Notes under the pieces: generated by a model
Seen by the model: only the letters and a program-made list of their open reading frames with translations
Databases searched by the model: none
What the model was told of the DNA's origin: nothing
Source: Parapontixanthobacter sp963736595
GTDB lineage: Bacteria; Pseudomonadota; Alphaproteobacteria; Sphingomonadales; Sphingomonadaceae
Reading direction: 5' to 3'
Length of the DNA stretch: 64,000 nt
NCBI GenBank assembly: GCA_963736595.1
Contig: CAVTPG010000001.1
Coordinates: 1-64,000, forward strand
Position numbers and translations under genes: made by a program
Shown: piece by piece, positions 16,185 to 24,861 of the stretch
Position numbering within the stretch: the first letter of the stretch is position 1
Layout of the letters: the number at the start of each line of letters is the position of its first letter

Positions 16185-18218
16185 CTATCCCATTTTCTTC
16201 AGCAGCCAGGGGAAGCGACCCCCGCCGCGCGAGATCAACCCGCTGATCACCAATTGCTGCGTTGGATGCGGCTTGCCCTGACCATCGACCCACAGACTTT
16301 CTTCCAGCTGCAATTCGCCATCATCGGCATCGCCAGCCAGCCGCATCTGCCAATAGGAACCATCTGGCAGTGCCAGCCCCGCGCCCTTGCCATCATCGGA
16401 CAAGCCGGCTTCGATACCCTTTGCCAGATGGAAGCGGATCGCAAAGCCGATCTTGCCGCGCTTGCCCTTTTTGCCCGATGGCAGCAGCACATCCTCGCCG
16501 CGCAATTCCTCGCCATCGTCGCGCAGCATCAGGATGCGTTTATGCTGCAAACCATAGCGTGAATTATAGCCGTCATGGCTGGCTTCCAGCTTGGTCGCGC
16601 CAATTTCGCCCTGACGGATCGTGCCGCGCGCAATATCGACTTCGCCGACGCCTTTGCCGATTTGCCCCTTAATGAGGATCGCGGTGGAATTGGCATCGTC
16701 CAGCGTCAGGGTGGAATGCGCAGCCGTCGCGCGCAGCCCCTGCTCGATCCGTATCGGCGTCAGCCCGCCTGCACATTCGGCGCCGCCGCAATTCACGATA
16801 ATGCGGCTGGCTCCGTGCGAAAATTCCAGCGCCAGCGTGGATGCGCACCCGAACCGCGCGTGACGCATCAATGGCGGGGGCGCAGCATCGAATTGCAGCA
16901 CGGCCTTGCGCGCGGTGACCAGTTGATAGCCCCATTGCCGCATATCCTTGCCGGGACGGGCGCGAACGCCGCTGGCATCGATCAACGCCGCCACGCGGTC
17001 GGCCGATACTGCGGGCGCACCTTGCCAGCTGCCCAGCCCGCCATCGCCATGCCGCAAAGTCAGCAGGGGCGGCACGAGCAGCGCCATCATCGCTTCCAGC
17101 GCGCGCGGCACAGTCTGATTGACCGCTTCATAAATTGCCCGCAAATCGATCAGCAGCGCAATCGCATCCATTTGCGCCAGCGGACTGCGTGACAAAACGC
17201 CGCCATCTTCACTGGCCAGATCGCCCAGCGCCTTAATGAGGCCCGCTTCGCCGAACAATCGGCGCGCCTTGCCATCACCCATCAGCAATCCAGCCGACGT
17301 GATCGCAGTCCATCCGGCCAGCGTGCCAAGCTGATCGTCAGCCGATTTCACATTCCGGTCGAGCCAGCGAGCGGTATCTTCCATCGCAGTCAGCAGCCGG
17401 TCGCGCTCCCGCTCTTTCGCTCCGGTCAGCAGGATATGCGCAAAGACCAGCCAGTTCGTGAGGCGGCGTCCGGCATTTTCAACCGTCCATGCCGAGCCTT
17501 TGCCTTGCCCGCGATTGGCATCGAGCCACTTTTTCAGCACGCGCTGCGCCGGGGCTGCGCATTGCTCACACGCGGCGCTGCTCGACAAATCGCGCAACCA
17601 GGTAAAGCCATGCACGGCGCGCTGGAATGGCGGGGTCAGGCGCGAAGACGACTGCATCGAGACCTGGCTGATCGGCGCTTTCAATCCGGACACCAGAAAA
17701 TGCCCGGCGCGCAAGGCAACCCCTGCCGCGCGGTCACCGGCGAGCGGGGTCTGCACGGTCGCCAGCAGCCGGGGCTTGGCGGCTTTACGAAATGGCGCAG
17801 ACAGGATTTGCCCCGGTACGCCCATGCCGTATGCCAACCGCGTCAGGGCCTCCAGAGGATTGGCGGCTGGCGCGCGGAAATCGGAAATCGTCAGCGACTG
17901 CGCCGGGTCCAGCGGCGCGACTTCTTCCATCATCATGCGCGGCGGTTCGCCCGGCTCTTTCAGCATCAGATCATGCGTGGCGGAGGATTTTGTGGATGGC
18001 TGGATCGTGCGCGCGCCAGCCCGATTGCCGGAACGGCGGCCTGTGCCCAGCGGCAACGCAGTCTGGATCGGCTTTTCACGCACGTCGCGCGCGTCAGGCT
18101 CGGCTGCGCCATTGGGTTCAAGGGCAGTTTCCGCAGCAGCTTCGCCGCCACGAGACGGCTTCAAATTCACTTCTCTTGGCAAAACCGTTTCGTGTGACTG
18201 ATCGGCTTTATCGCCCAT
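16185..18218 (-). CDS. Heparinase II/III-like protein
   Basis: 677 residues. The first 130 are polar and probably disordered. An all-helical toroid-like part follows (FTWLRDLSSSAACEQCAAPA, then GSAWTVENAGRRLTNWLVF), and a beta-rich heparinase II/III domain contains RHARFGCASTLALEFSHGAS, IVNCGG and ATAAHSTLTLDDANSTAIL. Members of this family are putative polysaccharide lyases. In sphingomonads this gene is commonly found between rpe and purH, as here. No signal peptide is evident, so the substrate and location are uncertain. Its ATG overlaps the rpe stop by one base. Confidence 0.85.
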   Translation of the reverse strand: MGDKADQSHETVLPREVNLKPSRGGEAAAETALEPNGAAEPDARDVREKPIQTALPLGTGRRSGNRAGARTIQPSTKSSATHDLMLKEPGEPPRMMMEEVAPLDPAQSLTISDFRAPAANPLEALTRLAYGMGVPGQILSAPFRKAAKPRLLATVQTPLAGDRAAGVALRAGHFLVSGLKAPISQVSMQSSSRLTPPFQRAVHGFTWLRDLSSSAACEQCAAPAQRVLKKWLDANRGQGKGSAWTVENAGRRLTNWLVFAHILLTGAKERERDRLLTAMEDTARWLDRNVKSADDQLGTLAGWTAITSAGLLMGDGKARRLFGEAGLIKALGDLASEDGGVLSRSPLAQMDAIALLIDLRAIYEAVNQTVPRALEAMMALLVPPLLTLRHGDGGLGSWQGAPAVSADRVAALIDASGVRARPGKDMRQWGYQLVTARKAVLQFDAAPPPLMRHARFGCASTLALEFSHGASRIIVNCGGAECAGGLTPIRIEQGLRATAAHSTLTLDDANSTAILIKGQIGKGVGEVDIARGTIRQGEIGATKLEASHDGYNSRYGLQHKRILMLRDDGEELRGEDVLLPSGKKGKRGKIGFAIRFHLAKGIEAGLSDDGKGAGLALPDGSYWQMRLAGDADDGELQLEESLWVDGQGKPHPTQQLVISGLISRGGGRFPWLLKKMG

Positions 18219-18877
18219 TACTGCCCCTTCAAGCCCGCAATATTGGCGGCATATTGCTCTGGCCCGCCCTTGAAAGTCGCCGACCCTGCGACCAGCACAT
18301 CAGCGCCAGCAGCCACGCATTGTCGCGCGGTTTGCGCATTCACGCCGCCATCGACTTCCAGCCGGATATCGCGACCCGACTTGTCGATCCGCTCACGAAT
18401 GGCAGCAACTTTAGCAAGCTGGCTTTCAATAAAGCTCTGTCCGCCGAAACCGGGGTTAACGCTCATCACCAACACCAGATCGATTTCCTCGATCAAGTAA
18501 TCCAGCGTGTCGATCGGCGTTGCTGGATTGAAGACGATCCCGGCCTGCTTGCCCAACCCCTTGATCGCCTGCACCGTGCGGTGAATATGCGGCCCAGCTT
18601 CAGGGTGAACGGTGATAATATCCGCTCCGGCTTCGGCAAAATCCTCCAGATACTGATCCACCGGCGCAATCATCAGATGCACGTCGAACGGCTTGGCTGT
18701 ATGCGGGCGCAGCGCCTTGATGACCGCCGGACCGATGGTGATGTTCGGCACGAAATGCCCATCCATCACATCGATATGGATCCAGTCGGCCCCGGCCTCG
18801 TCGATGGCGCGCACTTCCTCGCCCAGACGAGCAAAATCGGCGGACAGGATCGAGGGTGAAATAAGCGGTGCGGGCAT
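18218..18877 (-). CDS. rpe: Ribulose-phosphate 3-epimerase
   Basis: 219 residues from MPAPLISPSILSADFARLGE. It interconverts ribulose 5-phosphate and xylulose 5-phosphate in the pentose phosphate pathway. Motifs are HIDVMDGHFVPNITIGP with metal-binding His and Asp, DVHLMI, MSVNPGFGGQSF and LEVDGGVN, all on a TIM barrel. An upstream in-frame start at 18943 would add 22 residues that do not fit the family. It heads the unit rpe, heparinase-like, purH. Confidence 0.95.
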   Translation of the reverse strand: MPAPLISPSILSADFARLGEEVRAIDEAGADWIHIDVMDGHFVPNITIGPAVIKALRPHTAKPFDVHLMIAPVDQYLEDFAEAGADIITVHPEAGPHIHRTVQAIKGLGKQAGIVFNPATPIDTLDYLIEEIDLVLVMSVNPGFGGQSFIESQLAKVAAIRERIDKSGRDIRLEVDGGVNAQTARQCVAAGADVLVAGSATFKGGPEQYAANIAGLKGQ

Positions 18878-19070
18878 AATCTGACGGTTGGTGTTCACAA
18901 TCTGGCTGTTCGTTATACCAGCGCGCGCGGGATATAAAGCCACGCAGCGGTCCCAAAGCGGGATTAGTCAGCCTTTTCCACACTGGTCATCATTTGCAGG
19001 CCCGATCAGAGGCTTGTAGTGCCTGCATCAGGTGATTGCCGAAGCGCGCAAGCTGCCCTACATTTCGCGC

Positions 19071-19331
19071 ATGACATTATGGCGCAAATGCACCGACGCG
19101 TTCATCGCGACCGAAGTGGATGACGAACTGATCCTGCTCGATCTGGCGGGCGGCGAATTGTTTTCGCTAAGCGGAACGGGTCGCGCCATCTGGGATGCGG
19201 TGGACGGATCGCGCGATACCGGGGCCATCGGCAAGGAAGTCGCCGCGCAATTCGACGCTACGCTGCAAGTGATCGAAGCGGAAACCGCCGCGTTTCTGGG
19301 CGAATTGCAAGCTACTGGCCTGATCGCATGA
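19071..19331 (+). CDS. PqqD-like RiPP recognition element protein
   Basis: 86 residues from MTLWRKCTDAFIATEVDDEL. The pattern ILLDLAGGELFSLSGTGRAI then WDAVDG, with an acidic helical C-terminus, is that of PqqD/RRE proteins, which bind leader peptides of ribosomally made natural products and present them to the modifying enzyme. A GTG at 19032 gives a 99-residue version, but the extra 13 residues are not part of the domain. Next come a 55-codon gene with a lasso-type leader and an ATP-dependent ligase. This fits the B1 (recognition) role of a split lasso-type system. Confidence 0.8.
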   Translation: MTLWRKCTDAFIATEVDDELILLDLAGGELFSLSGTGRAIWDAVDGSRDTGAIGKEVAAQFDATLQVIEAETAAFLGELQATGLIA

Positions 19332-19419
19332 ACTGCATGGGCCGGAGCACAAAGCAGTGCGCAAACTTGCTCCTGTCTGCGGAACCCGCTACTCGGTTTG
19401 CACGTTAGAAAGAGTAACC

Positions 19420-19587
19420 ATGCCCCACACGCACAACACATCATCCGCCGACGAAAGCTCAACCAAAGCGAGCCGCAACTGGCAAACGCCGGAATTGCGC
19501 CGCCTCGGCACGGTGCGCGATATCGCGCAACCCGGCGCAGCTTTCGATCAGGGCAATAGCGGCAAGGGCGTTGCTGTCGCCAGCTAA
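19420..19587 (+). CDS. Candidate RiPP precursor peptide
   Basis: 55 residues from ATG at 19420, with AAAGAG as a weak ribosome binding site. The polar N-terminus is followed by W21, P24, L26 and G30 (WQTPELRRLGTVRDIAQ), matching the aromatic-x2-P-x-L-x3-G leader motif bound by PqqD-like proteins in lasso systems. The usual threonine six residues after the glycine is Ala36. The probable core region is PGAAFDQGNSGKGVAVAS. If the core begins at Gly39, its acidic residue is at position 5 (Asp43), not 7-9 as in known lasso rings. No cysteines are present. The product is therefore undefined. Confidence 0.65.
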   Translation: MPHTHNTSSADESSTKASRNWQTPELRRLGTVRDIAQPGAAFDQGNSGKGVAVAS

Positions 19588-19608
19588 GCTGCACCCGGTG
19601 CTGTCACG

Positions 19609-21555
19609 ATGATCGGCGCCTCCATTTCACTATCACAGGCATCACCACAGACACCGCGCTGGTTCGCGCCTGACCGGATCGCTGCATCGCTTGGGCTGTT
19701 TGCAGGCGCACCAGCCGCTTCATTTCACACAGGGTCCGCGCAATTCTGGCAACTTGCGGAGCCGCGCTTGTCTGCGCGCGAAAAAGCGCGCGAGAACGCA
19801 CGCGCATGGCGACCCTATAAGGGCGACGATGGCACAAGCGTTCTACTCGATGGCACGATCGACAACATTGACGAGCTTTCCGCCACACTGTCACTGCCCG
19901 CAAATACTCAGCCAGAAGCCTTATACCATGCAGCGATCGGGCGATGGGGCCGCGAGGCAGACCGCCACATCATCGGGCAATATACCAGCATAACAACGTC
20001 TGGCGATGGCGTGATGCGCCTGTCGCGCTCGCCTTGGAACGGGCCTTCGCTGTTCTGGATGGTGCAGGACGGCGTGCGGATGGCAGCGTCCATTCCGCGC
20101 CCGTTTTTCGCCGCCGGTTTTCAGAAAGCTTTGAAGCCAAACCAGCTTGCCGAAAGCCTGTACTGGATCGAGAACCAGCAGGGCGGTTACTGGTATGAGG
20201 GGCTGAATTATGTCAGCCACGGCACGCTGGTCGAGATTGCCCCCGATGGCACGGCGCACACGCATCGCTGGTATGATCCGCATGACATTCCGCGCATCCG
20301 GCTGGCTTCCGACGAAGCCTATGTGGAGCAAGCCAATGCGCTGCTCGAAGAGGCGGTGCGCGCTGCCCTGAAGCCTGCGCGCAAGCCCGGTATGATGCTG
20401 TCAGGTGGCCTTGATTCCGCTATCGTCGCCGATGAAATCCTGCGGCAGATGCCGGAGGACCGCTCGCTGCACAGCTTTACGTTCGTGCCGCGCGCGGACT
20501 TTACCGATAGCGCCGCGCCCGGCGCATTTACCGACGACCGCCCGCTGGTGGAGCAATTCGCGCAAACGCATCCGCGCCTCACTCCGCATTTCTCCGACAA
20601 TGCCGCTTATGATTTTGATGGCCTGTACGATAAATTCTTGGCTGCAAGCGACATCGGTCGCCCCGCTGCCGCCATCTCCGCCGCCTATCACGGTCCGGCG
20701 ATGGCTGCGGCAGAAGAGGGCTGCGACTGGTTGTTTCACGCGGGCATGGGCAACAATGCATTCAGCCAGGACGGACGCTGGGCCTATGTCGAATTTGCCC
20801 GCACCGGACGCTGGCGCGAATTGTGGCGCATGGCGCGCGACCATCCCGGCGACACCCGCCCAATGTGGCGGCGCATTCTGGCGCGCTCCATATTGCCGCA
20901 GTTCCCGGCCGGTTGGCGTGGAGCAGCCCGCCGCCTCGTGCATGGCCGCGCAGAGCCACTAAACGCGCAAATTTCGCTGATAAAACCAGAGGCGCGCGCC
21001 GATTTGCGGCTTGACGAACTATCGCGGCAAACAGGCGACGGACGCAGTGGCGAATGGTTTCGCTCGCGCCGTGATTGGCTGAATTTCATCTGGCGTTCGC
21101 ACGATCTGGGCGCGGAGCAGCATCACGCCGCCACGCAGGTCTATGGCATCAAAATGCGCGATGTGACCGCTTATCGCCCGCTGATCGAGTTTTGCGCCGG
21201 ATTGCCAACCGAACAATTCGTGCGCGGCGGGGTGCAGCGTTTCCTCGCGCGGCGCATGGCACAGGGGCGAATGCCGGATGCACAGGCCGCCAATACCGAC
21301 TATGGACAGCACAATGTCGATTGGCATCTGCGCATGACCAACCGCTTGCCCGAATTGCGCGAAGAAATGCAGCGGATTGCCGACGATCCCGATCTGGCCC
21401 CGCTGATCGATTCGCAAGCCGGGCTGAATATGCTCGATAATTGGCCCACCGAAACGCCGCGTGATCCCGCTCATGTCAAACGCCACTTTCACGCCCTTAC
21501 CGGAGCCGTGTTGGCCGCGCGTTTCTGGCGTTTTGCCAAGGGATCGAACCATTAG
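19609..21555 (+). CDS. Asparagine-synthetase-like ligase (lasso cyclase type)
   Basis: 648 residues. The N-terminal part resembles a glutaminase domain but lacks the catalytic Cys at position 2 (starts MIGASIS), so it would not use glutamine. The C-terminal part has the ATP-pyrophosphatase loop GMMLSGGLDSAIVADEIL and FHAGMGNN. Such glutamine-independent homologues activate carboxylates to form isopeptide or lactam bonds in lasso peptide and beta-lactam pathways. It lies 21 bases after the precursor candidate, which supports a role in modifying that peptide. No transglutaminase-like leader peptidase gene (B2) is adjacent on either side. Confidence 0.82.
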   Translation: MIGASISLSQASPQTPRWFAPDRIAASLGLFAGAPAASFHTGSAQFWQLAEPRLSAREKARENARAWRPYKGDDGTSVLLDGTIDNIDELSATLSLPANTQPEALYHAAIGRWGREADRHIIGQYTSITTSGDGVMRLSRSPWNGPSLFWMVQDGVRMAASIPRPFFAAGFQKALKPNQLAESLYWIENQQGGYWYEGLNYVSHGTLVEIAPDGTAHTHRWYDPHDIPRIRLASDEAYVEQANALLEEAVRAALKPARKPGMMLSGGLDSAIVADEILRQMPEDRSLHSFTFVPRADFTDSAAPGAFTDDRPLVEQFAQTHPRLTPHFSDNAAYDFDGLYDKFLAASDIGRPAAAISAAYHGPAMAAAEEGCDWLFHAGMGNNAFSQDGRWAYVEFARTGRWRELWRMARDHPGDTRPMWRRILARSILPQFPAGWRGAARRLVHGRAEPLNAQISLIKPEARADLRLDELSRQTGDGRSGEWFRSRRDWLNFIWRSHDLGAEQHHAATQVYGIKMRDVTAYRPLIEFCAGLPTEQFVRGGVQRFLARRMAQGRMPDAQAANTDYGQHNVDWHLRMTNRLPELREEMQRIADDPDLAPLIDSQAGLNMLDNWPTETPRDPAHVKRHFHALTGAVLAARFWRFAKGSNH

Positions 21556-21662
21556 CCACGCCCGCGACTGAACGGGCAATTCACCCGCAATTCATAGCTC
21601 TTGGCGTAGAAGTTCAGCCATATTCGGGTGGTTTATGCCGCCGGAAATACGGGGTTTAAGAC

Positions 21663-22184
21663 ATGATTACGGGTAAAAAACTTGGCACCGCAGGGGGCGC
21701 CGCGATGGTGATGGCCGGATTGCTGCTCGCAGCACCGCCTTCCCTTGCGCAAGCCACATCGGGCAGCGATTATCGCAACACGATCAGCAGCAATCGCGCT
21801 GCCTGTGCGCCGGGCAATGGCACCGGCACGATGGTCACGATCACGAATATTTCGGGCAGCAAAGGCATCCTGCGCGTGCAGGCTTATCGCGGCGTGGCAA
21901 GCGACTGGCTGCAAAAAGGCAAGTGGCTCAACCGGATCGAAGTGCCTGCGCGAAGCGGCACGATGCGCATGTGTATGCCGCTGCCCGGTCCCGGCAGTTA
22001 TGGCATCGCGGTGCGCCACGATCTCAACGGCAATGGCAAAACCGATCTGCGCGAAGATGGCGGCGGAATGTCGAACAATCCCAGCATCAACGTCTTCAAT
22101 CTGGGCAAGCCCAGCTATACCAAGACACGCTTCGATGTCGGCAAAAATCCGAACAGCATCACGATTCAAATGCGTTATATGTAA
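21663..22184 (+). CDS. Exported DUF2141 protein
   Basis: 173 residues with a signal peptide of about 30 residues (GAAMVMAGLLLAAPPSLAQA). The DUF2141 domain is recognised from GILRVQAYRG, MCMPLPGPGSYGIAVRHDLN and NGNGKTDLREDGGGMSNNP, ending ITIQMRYM. The DLNGNGKTD loop resembles calcium-binding repeats. The function of the family is unknown; it is a small beta-sandwich, probably periplasmic. A second, shorter DUF2141 protein is encoded at 26325. Confidence 0.82.
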   Translation: MITGKKLGTAGGAAMVMAGLLLAAPPSLAQATSGSDYRNTISSNRAACAPGNGTGTMVTITNISGSKGILRVQAYRGVASDWLQKGKWLNRIEVPARSGTMRMCMPLPGPGSYGIAVRHDLNGNGKTDLREDGGGMSNNPSINVFNLGKPSYTKTRFDVGKNPNSITIQMRYM

Positions 22185-22187
22185 GCG

Positions 22188-23093
22188 TCACCGGCGTTTG
22201 CCCTGCCATAGCGCCCACAACACTTGCGGCGCGGCGAGCAACGGATATTTGCGCCGCCACGGCGTGACTTCCAGCGCAATGCCCGTATGCCGCTCGATCT
22301 TCCACGCGGCATAATCGGCCGCCCCGTCGAAGGTGGTGGAAGCCTTGGCCAGCCGCGCAATGTTCAGCGCTTTGCCCAGCCTTTGCCGCTTGCCCCACCA
22401 GCTGAGCCAGCGCTTGCGCCGTTCTGCATTCAGGTGCGGGCATAGCAATCCGCCATTATCCTGAAACGCGATACCTTGCGCGGTCCATCCCAGCGGCAGC
22501 AACCCGTCGAAATGTTCGCGATTGACGCTGAGGATCGAATCTTCGCGGCCTGCTTTCTCGACTCGAAATTCTGCTTTGTAGGTCGCTTGAAACAAGGCGC
22601 GCCAGAACTCTTCGGCACGTCCGCAATCCGGGCCCAAGGCCGCCGCCAGACCGCTCGCCGTTTGCGCGGCATCGGCAATGGCTTGCATCACGCTTTGCCG
22701 CGCCGCATCATCCTTGTGCCAGACAAGCGCGCTGGGTTGGACGAACCGCGCCCAGATGGTCGTATCGCGGGTATCGCCCCGCGCCGCCTCGGCAAATTTC
22801 GCCAGCGACATAGTCGCAATTTTCGCGCGCAGCATATCGTTCTCATAAGGCGTTTCGCGATAGCTGATACGCGGCCAGATCCGCTCCTGCTGCTCGCCCG
22901 GCAACAGCACATAAAAGTCCAGCACCCCTTCGCGTGATCCGGTGCGCAAATTCGACCCGTAAAACAGGACAGCGAGCGCGCCCGCCTCCTCGCCCAAATT
23001 CTGCGCCAGCATCGCTACTGCCGGATCGACGTCGCGCGATAATTGCGCCTCGACACGCGCAACCAAAGCATCGTCGGATATGTCGCGCGTCAC
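22188..23093 (-). CDS. Nucleotidyltransferase-like protein coupled to a lipid kinase
   Basis: 301 residues from a GTG start that overlaps the lipid kinase stop (GTGA). The segment ALAVLFYGSNLRTGS, then EGVLDFYVLLPG, resembles the GS...DxD core of the nucleotidyltransferase fold, although the second acidic residue is replaced (DFY). Later stretches (RISYRETPYENDMLRAKIAT, WARFVQPSALVW) match nothing I can name. Because the coupled upstream gene makes a phosphorylated lipid such as phosphatidate, a lipid cytidylyltransferase of the TAM41 type is a possibility. This is a hypothesis from fold and context, not an identification. Confidence 0.6.
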   Translation of the reverse strand: MTRDISDDALVARVEAQLSRDVDPAVAMLAQNLGEEAGALAVLFYGSNLRTGSREGVLDFYVLLPGEQQERIWPRISYRETPYENDMLRAKIATMSLAKFAEAARGDTRDTTIWARFVQPSALVWHKDDAARQSVMQAIADAAQTASGLAAALGPDCGRAEEFWRALFQATYKAEFRVEKAGREDSILSVNREHFDGLLPLGWTAQGIAFQDNGGLLCPHLNAERRKRWLSWWGKRQRLGKALNIARLAKASTTFDGAADYAAWKIERHTGIALEVTPWRRKYPLLAAPQVLWALWQGKRR

Positions 23094-24196
23094 CGCTGCG
23101 CAGCAAGCTGGAAAATCAGCGGTGGGCCTTGCTCCACACAGTAAGCGCCCGCCGGAAATATCTCGCCATCCAGAATGAATTCATCGTCCAGCTTGATGTC
23201 GAACCCCGCCGCATCGACGCGGTGATAGCCCCATCGGCTGAGCCAATCCGGCTCCCAACCGCGCAGCAGTGCAGGCATCATTGCCCAGATGGCGCGGCGT
23301 GGCCGGTCGATCGCCGCCAGCTTCAGCCCGTCGCGCGGCCGTCCGAACACGGTCAGGCCCATCGGCATTGTGCGCAAAGTCGTGGCCAGCATGATGCTGC
23401 GCCGCGCCGTCTCGCCATGTCCGCTATGCGGCATCGGCACGTGATCGGGATGCAGGCGAATATCAATCCCAAGCCCGCGCCGCCACGGATTGCGATTGCT
23501 CCCGAAAATCGTCTGCAACGCGCCCCAGATCGCGGTCAGTCCCACGGCCAGCCCGCCAAATGCGCCCAGCCTGTGAGCATCCTGCGCCGCGCGTACGCCG
23601 GTGGTGAAGGAGCCTGCGCCCATGATAAAACCGGCGACGGGTCGCGCTTCGCTATTCTGCGCGCGAATCACGAGGGCGCGGCGCGTCGTCACGGGCGACT
23701 TGTCATAGACTGCCAGCGCATCGATCAAGCTCCAGTCGCGCGGAATCTGCAAATCCTCGGTCAGCGCGTTCGTTTTACCGCGCGGCAACACGGCCAGCCG
23801 GGGCCAGCTGTCGCCAAACACAGACACTCCCGCCGTCAGCACATCGCGCACTGTCCCATCGCCGCCATTGACGATCAGATAGTCGATCCCGCTTCGGGCA
23901 AAATCGGCCAGCACCGGGGTAATTTCATCGCGTCCGCGCGGTGTCACCAAAGCGACATTGTCATATTGCGCAACTGCGCGCGTGATATCGCCCGAGCGCG
24001 TGACATTGCCGTGGCTGCGCGGGTTGGAAATGATGCCGACGCGCGGCTGGCCAGCGCCAATCTCGGCCCAATAAGTAACGGGTTCGATGCTGTGTGCGCC
24101 AGCGTCAGGAACCCGCCCGGCAATCCCTGTCGGGCTGGCTGGATGCACCGGCTGGCCCTGATGGCCGTCTATGTCCCTGATACGATCCATACGCAT
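23090..24196 (-). CDS. Diacylglycerol/sphingosine kinase-like lipid kinase
   Basis: About 368 residues from ATG at 24196. A longer frame runs back through the tRNA-Arg gene and cannot be the real start. The catalytic domain shows RVGIISNPRSHGN, the nucleotide loop DYLIVNGGDGTVRDVLTA, and LAVLPRGKTNALTEDL, the DAGK signature GGDGT...PxGxxN. The C-terminal part ends with FDIKLDDEFILDGEIFPAG, the usual second domain. It would phosphorylate diacylglycerol, sphingosine or a similar lipid at the inner membrane. The coupled downstream gene is nucleotidyltransferase-like, suggesting a two-step lipid headgroup activation. Confidence 0.85.
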   Translation of the reverse strand: MRMDRIRDIDGHQGQPVHPASPTGIAGRVPDAGAHSIEPVTYWAEIGAGQPRVGIISNPRSHGNVTRSGDITRAVAQYDNVALVTPRGRDEITPVLADFARSGIDYLIVNGGDGTVRDVLTAGVSVFGDSWPRLAVLPRGKTNALTEDLQIPRDWSLIDALAVYDKSPVTTRRALVIRAQNSEARPVAGFIMGAGSFTTGVRAAQDAHRLGAFGGLAVGLTAIWGALQTIFGSNRNPWRRGLGIDIRLHPDHVPMPHSGHGETARRSIMLATTLRTMPMGLTVFGRPRDGLKLAAIDRPRRAIWAMMPALLRGWEPDWLSRWGYHRVDAAGFDIKLDDEFILDGEIFPAGAYCVEQGPPLIFQLAAQR

Positions 24197-24212
24197 TGTT
24201 TCGCCGACACTG

Positions 24213-24289
<77 letters not shown>

Positions 24290-24402
24290 GAAAGTGTGCG
24301 GAAACGGCCCTAGCAAGCCTTCGTAAAGCGCGCCAGCCTCTAATCGCGCCCGTGCCGGCTGCAAACTCTTAGCGGTTTGGAAAGTATCTTGGCCTAATCG
24401 CA

Positions 24403-24792
24403 ATGACCATCATGCACGCAATATCGTACAACCTCGGTGAACCGGCAGCGCAGGATACCAGCGCACCGCTCGATCAGTCCGCGCTGGTCCAACACTGGAA
24501 CACAGTGCGCGAAGCGGCCCTGTTGATTGCCGAATTTGGCGCTATACCGGATGAGCATTTGCGTGAGGTCATCGCGGACACTCCGGATTTTTGCGCACTT
24601 GTGGCGCGGCCTCATTACAACGCCGTGTGTTACGCCATCGGCGATATTGCGGCGGCCTTGCAACCCGGCCTGCGCGCCTTGTCGGGCGCTGCCGAAGCAG
24701 GCGGAGACACGACCATCCCTGCGCGCATTTTGTGGGTCGAGCTGGCCCGCGCTCACGCCGACATCATTCGTTTATGCGAGCGCCATTTGTAG
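24403..24792 (+). CDS. Hypothetical helical protein
   Basis: 129 residues (or 126 from ATG at 24412). It is mostly alpha-helical in appearance: LVQHWNTVREAALLIAEFGA, then HYNAVCYAIGDIAAALQPGL and WVELARAHADIIRLCERHL. There is no signal peptide or membrane segment. I recognise no family. GC-rich third positions and the absence of a competing gene support it as real. It lies between tRNA-Arg and mmcB, both neighbours more than 60 bp away. Confidence 0.65.
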   Translation: MTIMHAISYNLGEPAAQDTSAPLDQSALVQHWNTVREAALLIAEFGAIPDEHLREVIADTPDFCALVARPHYNAVCYAIGDIAAALQPGLRALSGAAEAGGDTTIPARILWVELARAHADIIRLCERHL

Positions 24793-24861
24793 ACGCGTCG
24801 ACAAGGGCAATGTGACAAATCACGGTTGACGAAGTTCCCATTTTGTTCCAGCTAAAGCGGC

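Noticed and set aside
17436..18859. Long plus-strand frames opposite the heparinase-like gene and rpe
   Set aside because: Both are shadows of conserved minus-strand genes and overlap one another in different frames.
19525..19587. Reading the RiPP core as an ordinary lasso peptide with ring closure at Asp43
   Set aside because: To place Asp43 at position 7-9 the core would have to start with Gln37, Ala36 or Ile35, which are not the Gly-type first residues known for lasso peptides.
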